From positions 1-64,000 of the forward strand of contig JAKARB010000008.1 in assembly GCA_021819435.1 (NCBI GenBank): DNA of 64,000 bases, written 5' to 3'. The stretch is from Pseudomonadota bacterium. GTDB taxonomy: Bacteria; Pseudomonadota; Gammaproteobacteria; Burkholderiales; Burkholderiaceae_C. This document shows, in pieces, positions 32,007 through 40,772 of this stretch (positions are counted from its first letter, which is position 1; each line of letters starts with the position of its first letter). The position numbers were made by a program, and so were the translations under genes. A model generated the notes under the pieces. The model saw nothing but the letters and a program-made list of their open reading frames with translations, was not told the DNA's origin and searched no databases.

Positions 32007-34202
32007 TCACAGCGTCTGCAAGAAGGCGACCACGTCGGCTTCGGCGCGTGTGCGCTTCATCGGTGGCAGGCTTTGCCAGATGCGGCGGCCGTAGGGCTTG
32101 TCGATCAGGCGCGTGTCGCAGATCATGAGCACGCCCCGGTCGGTCTCGGAGCGGATGAGGCGGCCAGCCCCCTGCTTGAGCGCGATGATCGCCTGCGGCA
32201 CCTGGTGCGACATGAAGGCGTTGCCGCCGGCCTGCGTGAGCATCTCCAGGCGCTTGGCCAGCACCGGGTCGTCAGGGGGCGCGAAGGGCAGCTTGTCGAT
32301 GACGACGAGCGTGAGCGCGTCGCCCTTCACGTCGATGCCTTCCCAGAAACTGTGGCTGCCGACCAGCACGGCGTTGCCGGCTCGGCGGAAGTCGTCGAGC
32401 AGGGTGGGGCGCGGCGCTTCGCCTTGCTGCAGCACGGGGAAGGGGTCGCCAGCCGCCTGAAAGGCCTGCTTGAGCCGCTCGGCCGCGCGGGCGACCGCGC
32501 GCAGGCTGGTGCACAGCACGAAGGCGCGGCCCCGGTTGGCGCGGATGAGCGGCAAGGCGGCGTCCACCACGGCATCGGTGTGCGTGGGGTCGTTGGGCAG
32601 CGGCAGGCCAGCGGGCACGTACAGCATGGCTTGCGATGGGTAATCGTAGGGGCTGGCCCACGATGCGCAAGCTGCGTCTTCAAGGCCGAGCGCCTCGGTG
32701 AAGTGGCGGAAGTCGTTCTTGACCGCGAGGGTGGCCGAGGTGAAAACCCAGGCACGGCGCGGTGGTGGTGAAGCGCTGGTCTCAGCGGGCTCCTTGGCTG
32801 GATCGATGCCAGCCATCGGGTCGGCGCGGCCTGCCATCAGGGCTTGGAGGTCGTCGTCTTCGCCTTCATCTGCGAGCTCGGGGACGCCCGCCGCATCGGC
32901 CGAGGATGCTCGGGCGAAGGCATCCACCAGTTCGGCTTCGTGGCGAGCGTCTGTTGCGGCGGAGCCGGGTGACGCGTCATGGCCGTCTTCTTCGTCGGAC
33001 TGGCTTTCGTTACCCAGGCCGAGCCGCTGGCGGCGGAACACATCGGCCACCGAAATCGGCGTGCGGTGCAATTGGACGCCGTGGCTGGCCACGTCGACCC
33101 AGCACAGTTCGGGCTCGTGGGCGCGTTCAGGCGCGCCCCAAGCCTTCAGGCGTTGCATCAGGTCGTTGCAGCGGCGGTGCAGGTTCGCAAGGTCGGGGCC
33201 GCGCTGGGCGGCTTCTTGGAGCACCTCGCGCAGGGCCAGCAGCTTTTCTTGCAGTTCGCCCAGCGTGGGCAGCAGCAGGTTGTCGGCGCCGAGCTGTTGC
33301 AGCGACATGCGTTGCAATTGGGGGCCGAAGCACAGGCGCAGGTCGCGCGCGGCGCGCTCGACGGGGGACAGAATGTCGTTCCACTTCGCCGCGTCGCGAG
33401 CCTGGGCCTGGCCGATGGCGAGAGTGTCGCGCACCAGGTCGAGCACCTGCGCGGTCGACACCGTCTCGCCGAAGAACAGCGTGGCCGTGTCGGGCAACTG
33501 GTGGGCTTCGTCGAAGACGATGGTCTGGGCGTTGGGCAGCAGCTCGGGCACGCCTTCCTCGCGCAGCATCAGGTCGGCGAAGAACAGGTGGTGGTTGACG
33601 ACGACCACGTCGGCGTCCTGCGCTTCGCGGCGGGCCTTGACGACGAAGCAGTCGGCGTAGCGGGGGCAGTCGCTGCCCAGGCAGTTCTCGCGCGTGGAGG
33701 TGACGCGCGACCAGATCGGCGCGTGCTCGGGCACGCTGGTGCATTCGGCCTTGTCGCCGGTGGCGCTGAGGGGCGCAAAGCGGTTGATGGCAGAGAGGTC
33801 GCGCACCTCTTGCTTGCTGCCCAGCAGGGTGGCGTCCTGGTTGGCGCGGTCGAGGTGGTGCCAGCACAGGTAGTTGCTGCGCCCTTTGAGCAGCGCCACC
33901 TTGACGGGGATGCCGAGGGCGTCGCGCACGGCGGGCAGGTCGCGGTGAAAGAGCTGGTCTTGCAGCGCCTTGGTGCCCGTCGAGACGATGACCTTGCCGC
34001 CCTCGACCAGGGCCGGCACGAGGTAGGCCGCCGTCTTGCCGACACCCGTTCCGGCTTCGAGCACGACCGTGCTGGCTTCGCGGATGGCGGTCTGCACGGC
34101 TTGAGCCATCTCGATCTGCTCGCGGCGTTCGCAATAGCCGTCAAACGCCCGGGCCAGGGGGCCGGTGGCTGAGAATAGGTGAGGGAGTTCGTTGGGATCC
34201 AT
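32007..34202 (-). CDS. ATP-dependent DNA helicase of the DinG/YoaA type
   Basis: The 731-aa superfamily 2 helicase has Walker A in EAGTGVGKTAAY, DEAH box FDEAHQLPDTA, and an iron-sulfur cysteine cluster (NCLGSDCPRYADC plus an earlier Cys). The C-terminal motifs GSHSFWEGIDVKG and QGAGRLIRSETDRG follow. Such XPD-like helicases unwind DNA 5'-3' during repair or at R-loops. An acidic insert (about residues 390-470) rich in Asp, Glu and Ala is unusual. The length exceeds E. coli YoaA by about 95 residues, partly through that insert. Confidence 0.9.
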   Translation of the reverse strand: MDPNELPHLFSATGPLARAFDGYCERREQIEMAQAVQTAIREASTVVLEAGTGVGKTAAYLVPALVEGGKVIVSTGTKALQDQLFHRDLPAVRDALGIPVKVALLKGRSNYLCWHHLDRANQDATLLGSKQEVRDLSAINRFAPLSATGDKAECTSVPEHAPIWSRVTSTRENCLGSDCPRYADCFVVKARREAQDADVVVVNHHLFFADLMLREEGVPELLPNAQTIVFDEAHQLPDTATLFFGETVSTAQVLDLVRDTLAIGQAQARDAAKWNDILSPVERAARDLRLCFGPQLQRMSLQQLGADNLLLPTLGELQEKLLALREVLQEAAQRGPDLANLHRRCNDLMQRLKAWGAPERAHEPELCWVDVASHGVQLHRTPISVADVFRRQRLGLGNESQSDEEDGHDASPGSAATDARHEAELVDAFARASSADAAGVPELADEGEDDDLQALMAGRADPMAGIDPAKEPAETSASPPPRRAWVFTSATLAVKNDFRHFTEALGLEDAACASWASPYDYPSQAMLYVPAGLPLPNDPTHTDAVVDAALPLIRANRGRAFVLCTSLRAVARAAERLKQAFQAAGDPFPVLQQGEAPRPTLLDDFRRAGNAVLVGSHSFWEGIDVKGDALTLVVIDKLPFAPPDDPVLAKRLEMLTQAGGNAFMSHQVPQAIIALKQGAGRLIRSETDRGVLMICDTRLIDKPYGRRIWQSLPPMKRTRAEADVVAFLQTL

Positions 34203-34317
34203 GGTCGTGCGCTCAGCCAGACATTGTCAGGCCAATGTCGGTCGATGAGAACGCTGACGCAGGTGCGGTTCGCACTTCCCTAGTCAAGGTGCCCTCGGGG
34301 TGGGGGCGTGCCGCTGG

Positions 34318-37041
34318 TCAGAGCCCCTGCTGCACCATCGGGGCCGCGAGGGCGTTGCGCAAGGTTTCCAGGCAGGCTTGGCGGTGTGCGCGTTCGTCGC
34401 TGGTGCGGCCGGGGTCGCGTTGCAGCAGGCCAAGCAACTGACGCGCTGCGGCGCGTTGAGCCGCTCGCACGTCGGCACGCGTGCTGCCCGGCTTCAGCAC
34501 CATGGCAGCCAGGCGCTGGGTGTGTTCGCGCTGCAGGTTGCGCTGCCAGCCCGATGCTTGGTCTTGCGCGTCGGCGCCCGATGGGTTTGACCAGATGCTG
34601 TCTTGCAGGCGCTGCAGCAGCTCGGGTGGCAGCAGGGGCTGCTTGTCGCGGTCTTGAGTGCGGTCACGGTTGTCCAGCAGCCGGTCTGCCAGGCCATCGG
34701 CCATCAACTGGTTCAACACCGAGCGTTGGATCTGCAGCTGTTGCTCGGCGATGGACACATCTGGCTTGCCAATCGTGCTGAAGTCGCTCGGGCTCCAGTC
34801 GAGCGTGTCCGGGCCGAGCCGCCGCATCAAAGCTGGCGGAACGCGCAGCGGCTGTGGGCGCAACCATGTCTGCTGCAGCAGCGCGAGCGCCGCGCGTTGC
34901 TGCTCGGCAGGCAATGGGTCGATGGCATCGAGCCGGGCTTCGGGCCCCTGGCGCCGGATCACCACGCCGCCCACTTGCCGAATCAGCACCTGCGCGCCCC
35001 GGGCCGATTCACGCAAGGCATGCGCCAAGGCACGGCGCGGCTGGTCCACATCGTCCAGCGGCGTGGGCGTGCGCCGGCTGACGCGGTCAATGAGGTCTTG
35101 CGCCAGCGCGAACCGGTTGCGAGCGAAAGCGACCGGGTCGTTGCCGAGGTCGAAGGTCAGCGCTTGCGGGTCGATGCCCAGGGCCTCGTCCTCGTCGCTG
35201 CCATAGGCGAGTGCCTCGGCCCAGAGAGGGTCTGCGCTGCGCCGCGCGATGTCACGCAAGCGGCGCTCGGCTTCGGCTGGTGCTTCGGGCAGGTCGCCGT
35301 AACCGTATTCGATGGCCCACAGGTCATAAGGCCCCAACGTGGTCTGAAAGGGCGCGCCACCGGCCTGCCCGGGTGGCGGCAGGTTGACGGCTGCGTAGTC
35401 CATCACCGAGGCGCTGTTGCCTTCGCGCGTGGTGAGCGCTCTGTCCATGAGTTGGGCCGGGCTGTGCCAGCGCGAGGCGCGGAAGTTGTGCCGCAAGCCC
35501 AGCGCATGGCCCACCTCATGCATGACGACGTCTTTCAGGTAGGCCAGCACGAAGGCTTGCACCTCGGGGCTGTCCGGACCGACAGGGTGATCGGCCTCGA
35601 TCAGGCTGAACCAGGTGCCCAACTGCTCAGCCGCGTGCAAAGCGTGCTCGCAGCTTTCCCCGAGGTGCCGACCATCCAGCGTGGCCAATGTCGTCGAATC
35701 GGCCTCACCATCGGTCATGAACTGGCTGCGCAATTGGCGCATGCCTCGCACGGTCAGGCTTTCGATGGCGATCTGGGCGGCGAGGATTTCGCCGCTGCGC
35801 GGGTCGACATGACTGGGTCCGATGGCGCCGAATTGAGCCTGGGCATTGGTCATCCAACGGATCGATGTGCGCCCGGTGGCCAGGCCGTCGGCCGATTGCT
35901 CCGGGGTGGCCTGTCGCACCTCGATCGCGTCTTGGTACCCGATCGCATCAAAAGCCTGGTTCCAAGCCAGCACGCCGTCACGGATGGTCGCGCGATAGGC
36001 CTCGGGGATGTTCGCGTCCAGCCAGAACACGATGGGCGTGACGGGCTTTGATCGGGGCGCGGTGGGGTCTTGCTTTTGCAGGCGCCAGCGGTTGATGAAC
36101 TGACGGCGCGGCGTGCGCGACAAGTCATCCGTGAAGTCCACCAACGTGGTTGAGAAGTAACCTACCCGGGCGTCGGCCGGCCGTGCACGCATGGGCTGCT
36201 CGGGCAGCGCACTGAGGCTGTGGTGGACCTGCACGAACAGGCTGCGCGGATCGGGCAGCGTGCGAGGCACCGACGGCGCGGGCAAGCCCGGGGCGAGGGG
36301 AGCTGATGGCGGGGTGATCGTTGCCGCTGCGAAATGCTGCTGCACTTCGAACACCGTCGTGGATCCCACCTGCCGGGCTTGTACAAGCTGCGACTGCCTG
36401 ACATCAAGCACATGGCCCTGCCGATATTGCCGTTGCAGTTGCGCGCCGATGCCCAGCCAGTCGTGGAGCCACAGCGCCGTGGCGTCGACGAGCAAGGCCC
36501 CGGTGGTCGGATCTGGCGCACTGGCGAGTGGCACGGCGACGATCAGGCTGGGCGAATAAGCGGCCTCAACGGCACGGGCCTGCGGTGTGCCAGCAGCGGC
36601 CGTGTAGGTCGCGTTCACCGCCAGCAATTGCACCTGTTGCTGCACTCGGCGGAAGGTCACCCATTGCGGGCGGCCCACCAGGGCCCAGCGGCTCTGCATG
36701 AGCCCCCCGAGCACACTTCCTTCGCCAATGCCACTGGCGATCTTGGGCGATAAGAACAGCGGCTGACCCATCAGCTTGGCGGGGATTTCGACCCACACCT
36801 TGTCTTGCTTGCGCCAGATCGGCAGCAAGCCCTCGCTTCGCTGCGCACCAGCAAGGACTTGTGCGAAGGGCGGTGCAGCGGTCGCCTGCGTCGATGCAGT
36901 CGGCCCCTGCGGCATTCCCGCAGCCGAGGCCGCCAAGGCTGGCGAGGCGGGAGGTGACGCCGCGCCGCTGCCGGGTGGCACAGCGCCGCAAGCGCTCAAC
37001 AGCACGCTCAACGATGTGCTCACGCTCAGCAAGGTCCGCAT
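34318..37041 (-). CDS. Zinc metalloprotease lipoprotein of the DUF5117/DUF5118 type
   Basis: From MRTLLSVST the product is 907 aa with a lipobox (LLSAC near residue 18), then a Pro/Ala-rich stretch. The metzincin motif HEVGHALGLRHN sits at about residues 508-519, supplying three zinc ligands and the catalytic Glu. The flanks match the two conserved domains found in large secreted zinc-dependent metalloproteases; natural substrates of the family are unknown to me. It is not in an obvious operon. An upstream Met at 37116 is possible, but the signal peptide favours the start used here. Confidence 0.85.
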   Translation of the reverse strand: MRTLLSVSTSLSVLLSACGAVPPGSGAASPPASPALAASAAGMPQGPTASTQATAAPPFAQVLAGAQRSEGLLPIWRKQDKVWVEIPAKLMGQPLFLSPKIASGIGEGSVLGGLMQSRWALVGRPQWVTFRRVQQQVQLLAVNATYTAAAGTPQARAVEAAYSPSLIVAVPLASAPDPTTGALLVDATALWLHDWLGIGAQLQRQYRQGHVLDVRQSQLVQARQVGSTTVFEVQQHFAAATITPPSAPLAPGLPAPSVPRTLPDPRSLFVQVHHSLSALPEQPMRARPADARVGYFSTTLVDFTDDLSRTPRRQFINRWRLQKQDPTAPRSKPVTPIVFWLDANIPEAYRATIRDGVLAWNQAFDAIGYQDAIEVRQATPEQSADGLATGRTSIRWMTNAQAQFGAIGPSHVDPRSGEILAAQIAIESLTVRGMRQLRSQFMTDGEADSTTLATLDGRHLGESCEHALHAAEQLGTWFSLIEADHPVGPDSPEVQAFVLAYLKDVVMHEVGHALGLRHNFRASRWHSPAQLMDRALTTREGNSASVMDYAAVNLPPPGQAGGAPFQTTLGPYDLWAIEYGYGDLPEAPAEAERRLRDIARRSADPLWAEALAYGSDEDEALGIDPQALTFDLGNDPVAFARNRFALAQDLIDRVSRRTPTPLDDVDQPRRALAHALRESARGAQVLIRQVGGVVIRRQGPEARLDAIDPLPAEQQRAALALLQQTWLRPQPLRVPPALMRRLGPDTLDWSPSDFSTIGKPDVSIAEQQLQIQRSVLNQLMADGLADRLLDNRDRTQDRDKQPLLPPELLQRLQDSIWSNPSGADAQDQASGWQRNLQREHTQRLAAMVLKPGSTRADVRAAQRAAARQLLGLLQRDPGRTSDERAHRQACLETLRNALAAPMVQQGL

Positions 37042-37162
37042 GGGCAAAAGGGGCAACTTGGGCCGATGCCAGTGCGAGGGCAGGGCACGTCGGTGAAGGC
37101 GTTCGGTTCGCGGCATGGTCTGGCAGCTTAGATGCAAGCGCATCACCGTGGCAGGCCAGGCG

Positions 37163-37195
37163 AAAAAAAACCGGCTTGTCGTTTGGACAAGCCGG
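37163..37195 (-). terminator. Terminator after the TRAP permease
   Basis: A 10-bp stem, CCGGCTTGTC (37171-37180) with GACAAGCCGG (37186-37195), is followed on the minus strand by eight T. It lies about 50 bases past the TRAP permease stop and separates it from the metalloprotease gene. Confidence 0.88.
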
Positions 37196-37243
37196 CATCT
37201 CGGGGTGGACCGGGTTCGGTCCACCTTCTTCTGGCAGAAACGA

Positions 37244-39406
37244 TCAGTGCGGGACGGGCGGGAACCAGTCGGCCATGAACTTCAACTGCGGGAAGTCGTG
37301 CACCGCCAGCGGCGCATAAGCAACCACCACCAACCCCACGGCCATCACCGCCAGCGGCAGGATCCAGCGCTCGTAGCGACGGTAGAAGCCCATTTGCTTG
37401 ACTTCCTGGTCGGCGGTGTTGACTTCTTCCTCGCCGATCACCTGACGCGTCAGCAACTGGTTGATGGCCACCGGAGGCAGCAGGTACCCCAGCTCGAAGG
37501 CCACCAGCACCATCATCCAGAAGTGCAGCGGATCGATGTTGTTGGCGTAGGCGATCGGTGCCAGCGTGCCCGAGACCAGCACCACGGCGCCGAACGGGTC
37601 CATGATCATCCCCAGCAGCACCTTGGTCACGACCAGGAAGCTCATGGCGATCCAGTGGTTCTCGAACACCTTGGGGAAGAAGCCCATGACCTCGGAGCGC
37701 TCGATCACGCCACCCATGGCCAGCGACAGCGTCATCAGGCTCAGCAGGGCGCCGATGTGGCCGATGGTCTCGTTGGTCGCGAAGCGGATGGACTTCTCGA
37801 CGCCTTCCTGGCGGTGGCTCGCGTAGTCAGGCGTGAGCTCCGTCTTGCCCTTGTTGCTGATCTTGTCGTAGATGAGCGTGATCAGCAGGATGACCGGCAT
37901 GATCGTCGGGGCGGTGATCTCGTTGAGCTTGGTGTCCAGCACGGCCTCGTACAGCCACACCACGGTGACGACCACGATGATGTAGGGGATCGTCGGGATC
38001 ACCTGACGCAGCATGGCAGGAATGGCCTTTTGAGGCGATTCGATCGCGGCGCGCTCGGTGCGCAGCAGTTGCGATGCCAGGAAGAACAGCGTGGACGTCA
38101 GCAGGAAGACGTAGAAGCCCCAGTGATAAAGGCCAGCGGTCGTGACCTGCTTGTTCAAGGCGGCGATCAGCACCACCAGCAGGCAGGGACGCAGCACCAC
38201 GCCCAGCGAGCCGGACATGGCGGTGGCGGCCAGCGCGAACTGACGCGTACCGCCTGCGGCGCGCACCTCGTGGTAAATGATGCCGCCCGCGGCGATCACG
38301 AACACACCCGAGGCACCCGTGTAGGCCGTCGCGTAAGAGGCCGCCAGCAGGACGATGTAGGTCAGCAACTGAGGCGACAGGCTCCAGGGACGCAGGATGT
38401 TCATGAACAGGTCGACCAGGCGGCTCTGCTTGAGCAGCATGCCCGACCAGATGAACAGGCCCAGGTTCATGAAGATGCTGGGCAGTTCCATCAACTGGTT
38501 GATGTAGATGGCCAGCCCGGCGTCATGCCCTTTGATCAGGAAGTACACGCCTGCGACCGTGGCCATGTGCGCATACAGCGGGATCGACAGGAACGCGCCC
38601 GACCATTCGCCTTCGCCATGCGGAGACTTCACGGGCATGACCACCCGCTTCAAATTGATGAGCAGCAAGATGGTGAACAAGCCCATCCAGATGTAGTGCA
38701 GCAGCGGGTGCTCGATCGGCACGCCAGAATCCCCGAGGATCTCGTAGTAGCGCCAGCACGAGTAAAGCAGCAGGCCCGTTGCCAGCAACTGAGAGGCCGA
38801 CTGCAGCAGGTAGTCCTTGCTGTAGTGCCCGGGGCGGATGCCGATGTGGTGGAAGCCAATCGTTGTGGTGATGGCGGAGATGGCCACCATCAGCAGCAGG
38901 ATCAGCGAGCGGTTGTCGGTGCCTAGCTGGAACAGGCCGTGGAAGCTGGTCTCGACGGTCCGATAGAGCTTGAGCTGCGGTGTCTGGTGCTGCACGACCT
39001 TCTTGTACAGGTCGTGCTTGAGTCGACAGATTTCCTGCGCCTGCAGCACCGACTTGCGCACCACGGCTGGATCGACCGCCGTTGGCGCGCCACCAAACAG
39101 GTTGTCGATGTCATCGTCGGCGGCGCCACCGGCCGCCTTGCCACCCGCAGACTGGCGGGCCACTTCGGCATCGACGTTGATGTCCGGATTGCATTCAGGC
39201 TTGACCGGGTCGGCGCGCAGCATGAAGTACTGCACCTGAGCGGTGTGGTCGCCGAACATGGATTCGCCCAGTTTGAGCAACTGGCCGTGGACCATTTCGC
39301 CGGTGCCGATGATCAATGTCAACAGCAGCAAGGCAAAAACCGGGAGACTGAAGAACCACTCGGTGAGGGTTCTGCCCAGCACGGTGCGGGAGGGGGTGGT
39401 GTTCAT
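37244..39406 (-). CDS. TRAP transporter large permease, probably fused to the small subunit
   Basis: The 720-aa inner-membrane protein has many hydrophobic helices, including ESPQKAIPAMLRQVIPTIPY regions, and is about 290 residues longer than a standard DctM. The N-terminal part has one helix (about 18-36), a soluble insert with Gly/Ala/Asp (about 45-150) and further helices, consistent with fusion of a DctQ-like small subunit to DctM. TRAP systems import organic acids or similar solutes using a sodium gradient. The solute-binding protein gene precedes it by 109 bases. The ATG has no good ribosome binding site, and a strong hairpin lies just upstream. Confidence 0.85.
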   Translation of the reverse strand: MNTTPSRTVLGRTLTEWFFSLPVFALLLLTLIIGTGEMVHGQLLKLGESMFGDHTAQVQYFMLRADPVKPECNPDINVDAEVARQSAGGKAAGGAADDDIDNLFGGAPTAVDPAVVRKSVLQAQEICRLKHDLYKKVVQHQTPQLKLYRTVETSFHGLFQLGTDNRSLILLLMVAISAITTTIGFHHIGIRPGHYSKDYLLQSASQLLATGLLLYSCWRYYEILGDSGVPIEHPLLHYIWMGLFTILLLINLKRVVMPVKSPHGEGEWSGAFLSIPLYAHMATVAGVYFLIKGHDAGLAIYINQLMELPSIFMNLGLFIWSGMLLKQSRLVDLFMNILRPWSLSPQLLTYIVLLAASYATAYTGASGVFVIAAGGIIYHEVRAAGGTRQFALAATAMSGSLGVVLRPCLLVVLIAALNKQVTTAGLYHWGFYVFLLTSTLFFLASQLLRTERAAIESPQKAIPAMLRQVIPTIPYIIVVVTVVWLYEAVLDTKLNEITAPTIMPVILLITLIYDKISNKGKTELTPDYASHRQEGVEKSIRFATNETIGHIGALLSLMTLSLAMGGVIERSEVMGFFPKVFENHWIAMSFLVVTKVLLGMIMDPFGAVVLVSGTLAPIAYANNIDPLHFWMMVLVAFELGYLLPPVAINQLLTRQVIGEEEVNTADQEVKQMGFYRRYERWILPLAVMAVGLVVVAYAPLAVHDFPQLKFMADWFPPVPH

Positions 39407-39418
39407 GATGATGCAATG

Positions 39419-39444
39419 AGAGGGCCTGCGTGGGCAGGCCCTCT
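39419..39444 (-). promoter_or_regulatory. Strong hairpin in the solute-binding protein/permease spacer
   Basis: Arms AGAGGGCCTGC (39419-39429) and GCAGGCCCTCT (39434-39444) form 11 bp around a 4-base loop. On the minus strand it is followed by CATTGCATC, not a T-run, so it is a stabilizing or partially terminating structure rather than a full terminator. It sits 12 bases before the permease ATG and could lower permease yield relative to the binding protein. Confidence 0.6.
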
Positions 39445-39515
39445 TGTGTCAGTCGTCGCCCTCAGGCGACCAGGTCGGTTCGAGCATGCGCGCGCAGCGC
39501 ATCAGGCGCCGAGGC

Positions 39516-40568
39516 TCACTTCCAGTCTTCTTCGGAGCGGGTCGAGCACTCGGGGTCACCCGGGTTCACGTTGCAGCGGATCTTCTTGATGACCTTCAGT
39601 CCGCGCTTGTCGTAGAGACCCTTCTCGGCGATGTCGATGCGCGACTCGCGCAGCATCAGCGTGTACTTGTAGGAGTTCTCGGGGCTGAGGTCCATCCAGG
39701 TGCCCGGCGGGATGGTGGCGTCGGCTTGCTTGATGAGCTGCAGCGCGCGGTCGAACTGGCCGAGCCAGTATTGGCGCGATTGCAGGCCGAAACCTTCGGG
39801 GAACTTGGCCTTGTTGAGGATGACCTGGTAGGTGAGGATCAGGATCGGGAAACGAGCGATGGCGCCGTTCTTGCCAATGCCCTTGTACAACTCGAGCGGC
39901 TTGTACGCCATCGACGGCGCAGCGATCATGTCCACCGAGCCGTTGTTGAACTTGGTGGAGAAGTTCGTGATGTCAGCCGACACCGGCTGGGCGCCGATGC
40001 GCTGGATCATCACGGCCTGGGCCTTGTCGTAGTCGAACGAGGCGATGCGCTTGCCAGCCAGGGCTTCGACTGTGTTGATCTTGCGGTCGTTGACCACCGG
40101 GTAGGCGGCGCCCAGAGGGATGATGCCGCCGACTTCGTAGTTGCCTTCGACCATCAGCTTGCTGGCCTGCGGGGAGCTGTAAGTCTGGATGACCTTGCGC
40201 ACCACTTCGTAGCTGTCGGCGATGTTGATCTTGCCGTCGCGAACGATGGTGGTCGCACCCAGCGTGTCGATGGCGCCAGCCACGGTGTTGAACTGGCGGG
40301 TGCGGAAGGCGGTGGCGATCACAGCGTCGCACTGGCCGGTGCGGAAGTCTTCGGATGCCACGCGCTCATCGGTGTAGCCCTTGAGCTCGATGGTCGCGCC
40401 CTGCTTTTGCATGGCCACGGTGTAGTCCTTGGCCATGTTGAACAGGTCGCCGGACGTGCCCAGCAAATCGTACACACAGACCTTTTGACCCGCCTGGGCC
40501 GGTGCGGCCACGGCCGACGCCAACAGCGCGGCCATGCCCATCTTGCTCATCGTATTGACCAACTTCAT
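39516..40568 (-). CDS. Putative solute-binding protein of the TRAP system
   Basis: The 350-aa product from MKLVNTMSKM has a signal peptide ending near AQAG (about residue 26), so it is periplasmic. It has the two-lobed pattern of extracytoplasmic solute receptors (KVCVYDLLGTSGDLFNMAKD at the start and a later YDKAQAVMIQRIGAQ helix). It resembles proteins annotated only as putative solute-binding protein, so the ligand is unknown. Its ATG is preceded by GAGGAG. It sits between the lipoprotein and the permease, in the same direction. Confidence 0.8.
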   Translation of the reverse strand: MKLVNTMSKMGMAALLASAVAAPAQAGQKVCVYDLLGTSGDLFNMAKDYTVAMQKQGATIELKGYTDERVASEDFRTGQCDAVIATAFRTRQFNTVAGAIDTLGATTIVRDGKINIADSYEVVRKVIQTYSSPQASKLMVEGNYEVGGIIPLGAAYPVVNDRKINTVEALAGKRIASFDYDKAQAVMIQRIGAQPVSADITNFSTKFNNGSVDMIAAPSMAYKPLELYKGIGKNGAIARFPILILTYQVILNKAKFPEGFGLQSRQYWLGQFDRALQLIKQADATIPPGTWMDLSPENSYKYTLMLRESRIDIAEKGLYDKRGLKVIKKIRCNVNPGDPECSTRSEEDWK

Positions 40569-40584
40569 GAAGTCTCCTCGGTGC

Positions 40585-40617
40585 AAAAAACAGAGGGCCT
40601 CCTCAATGAGGGCCCTC
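40585..40617 (-). terminator. Terminator or attenuator directly before the solute-binding protein gene
   Basis: Arms GAGGGCC (40593-40599) and GGCCCTC (40611-40617) form a 7-bp stem with an 11-base loop, followed on the minus strand by TG and six T (40585-40590). The ribosome binding site of the next gene (40574-40579) begins five bases later, leaving no room for a promoter after the terminator. Transcription of the binding protein and permease must therefore pass through it. Confidence 0.65.
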
Positions 40618-40772
40618 GGCTGTGTGCCTGCGCATCAGGCTGTGTCATGACCGCCGTGGCAGCCTGACATCTTGTTTTGTAACTATATCGGGTGGGAGGT
40701 TTCCTGAGGTAAACCCTGCCCCGCTTGAGCGAGGGAAGGGATTACCCGGATCTGACGCGTCAACCAGTCAGA

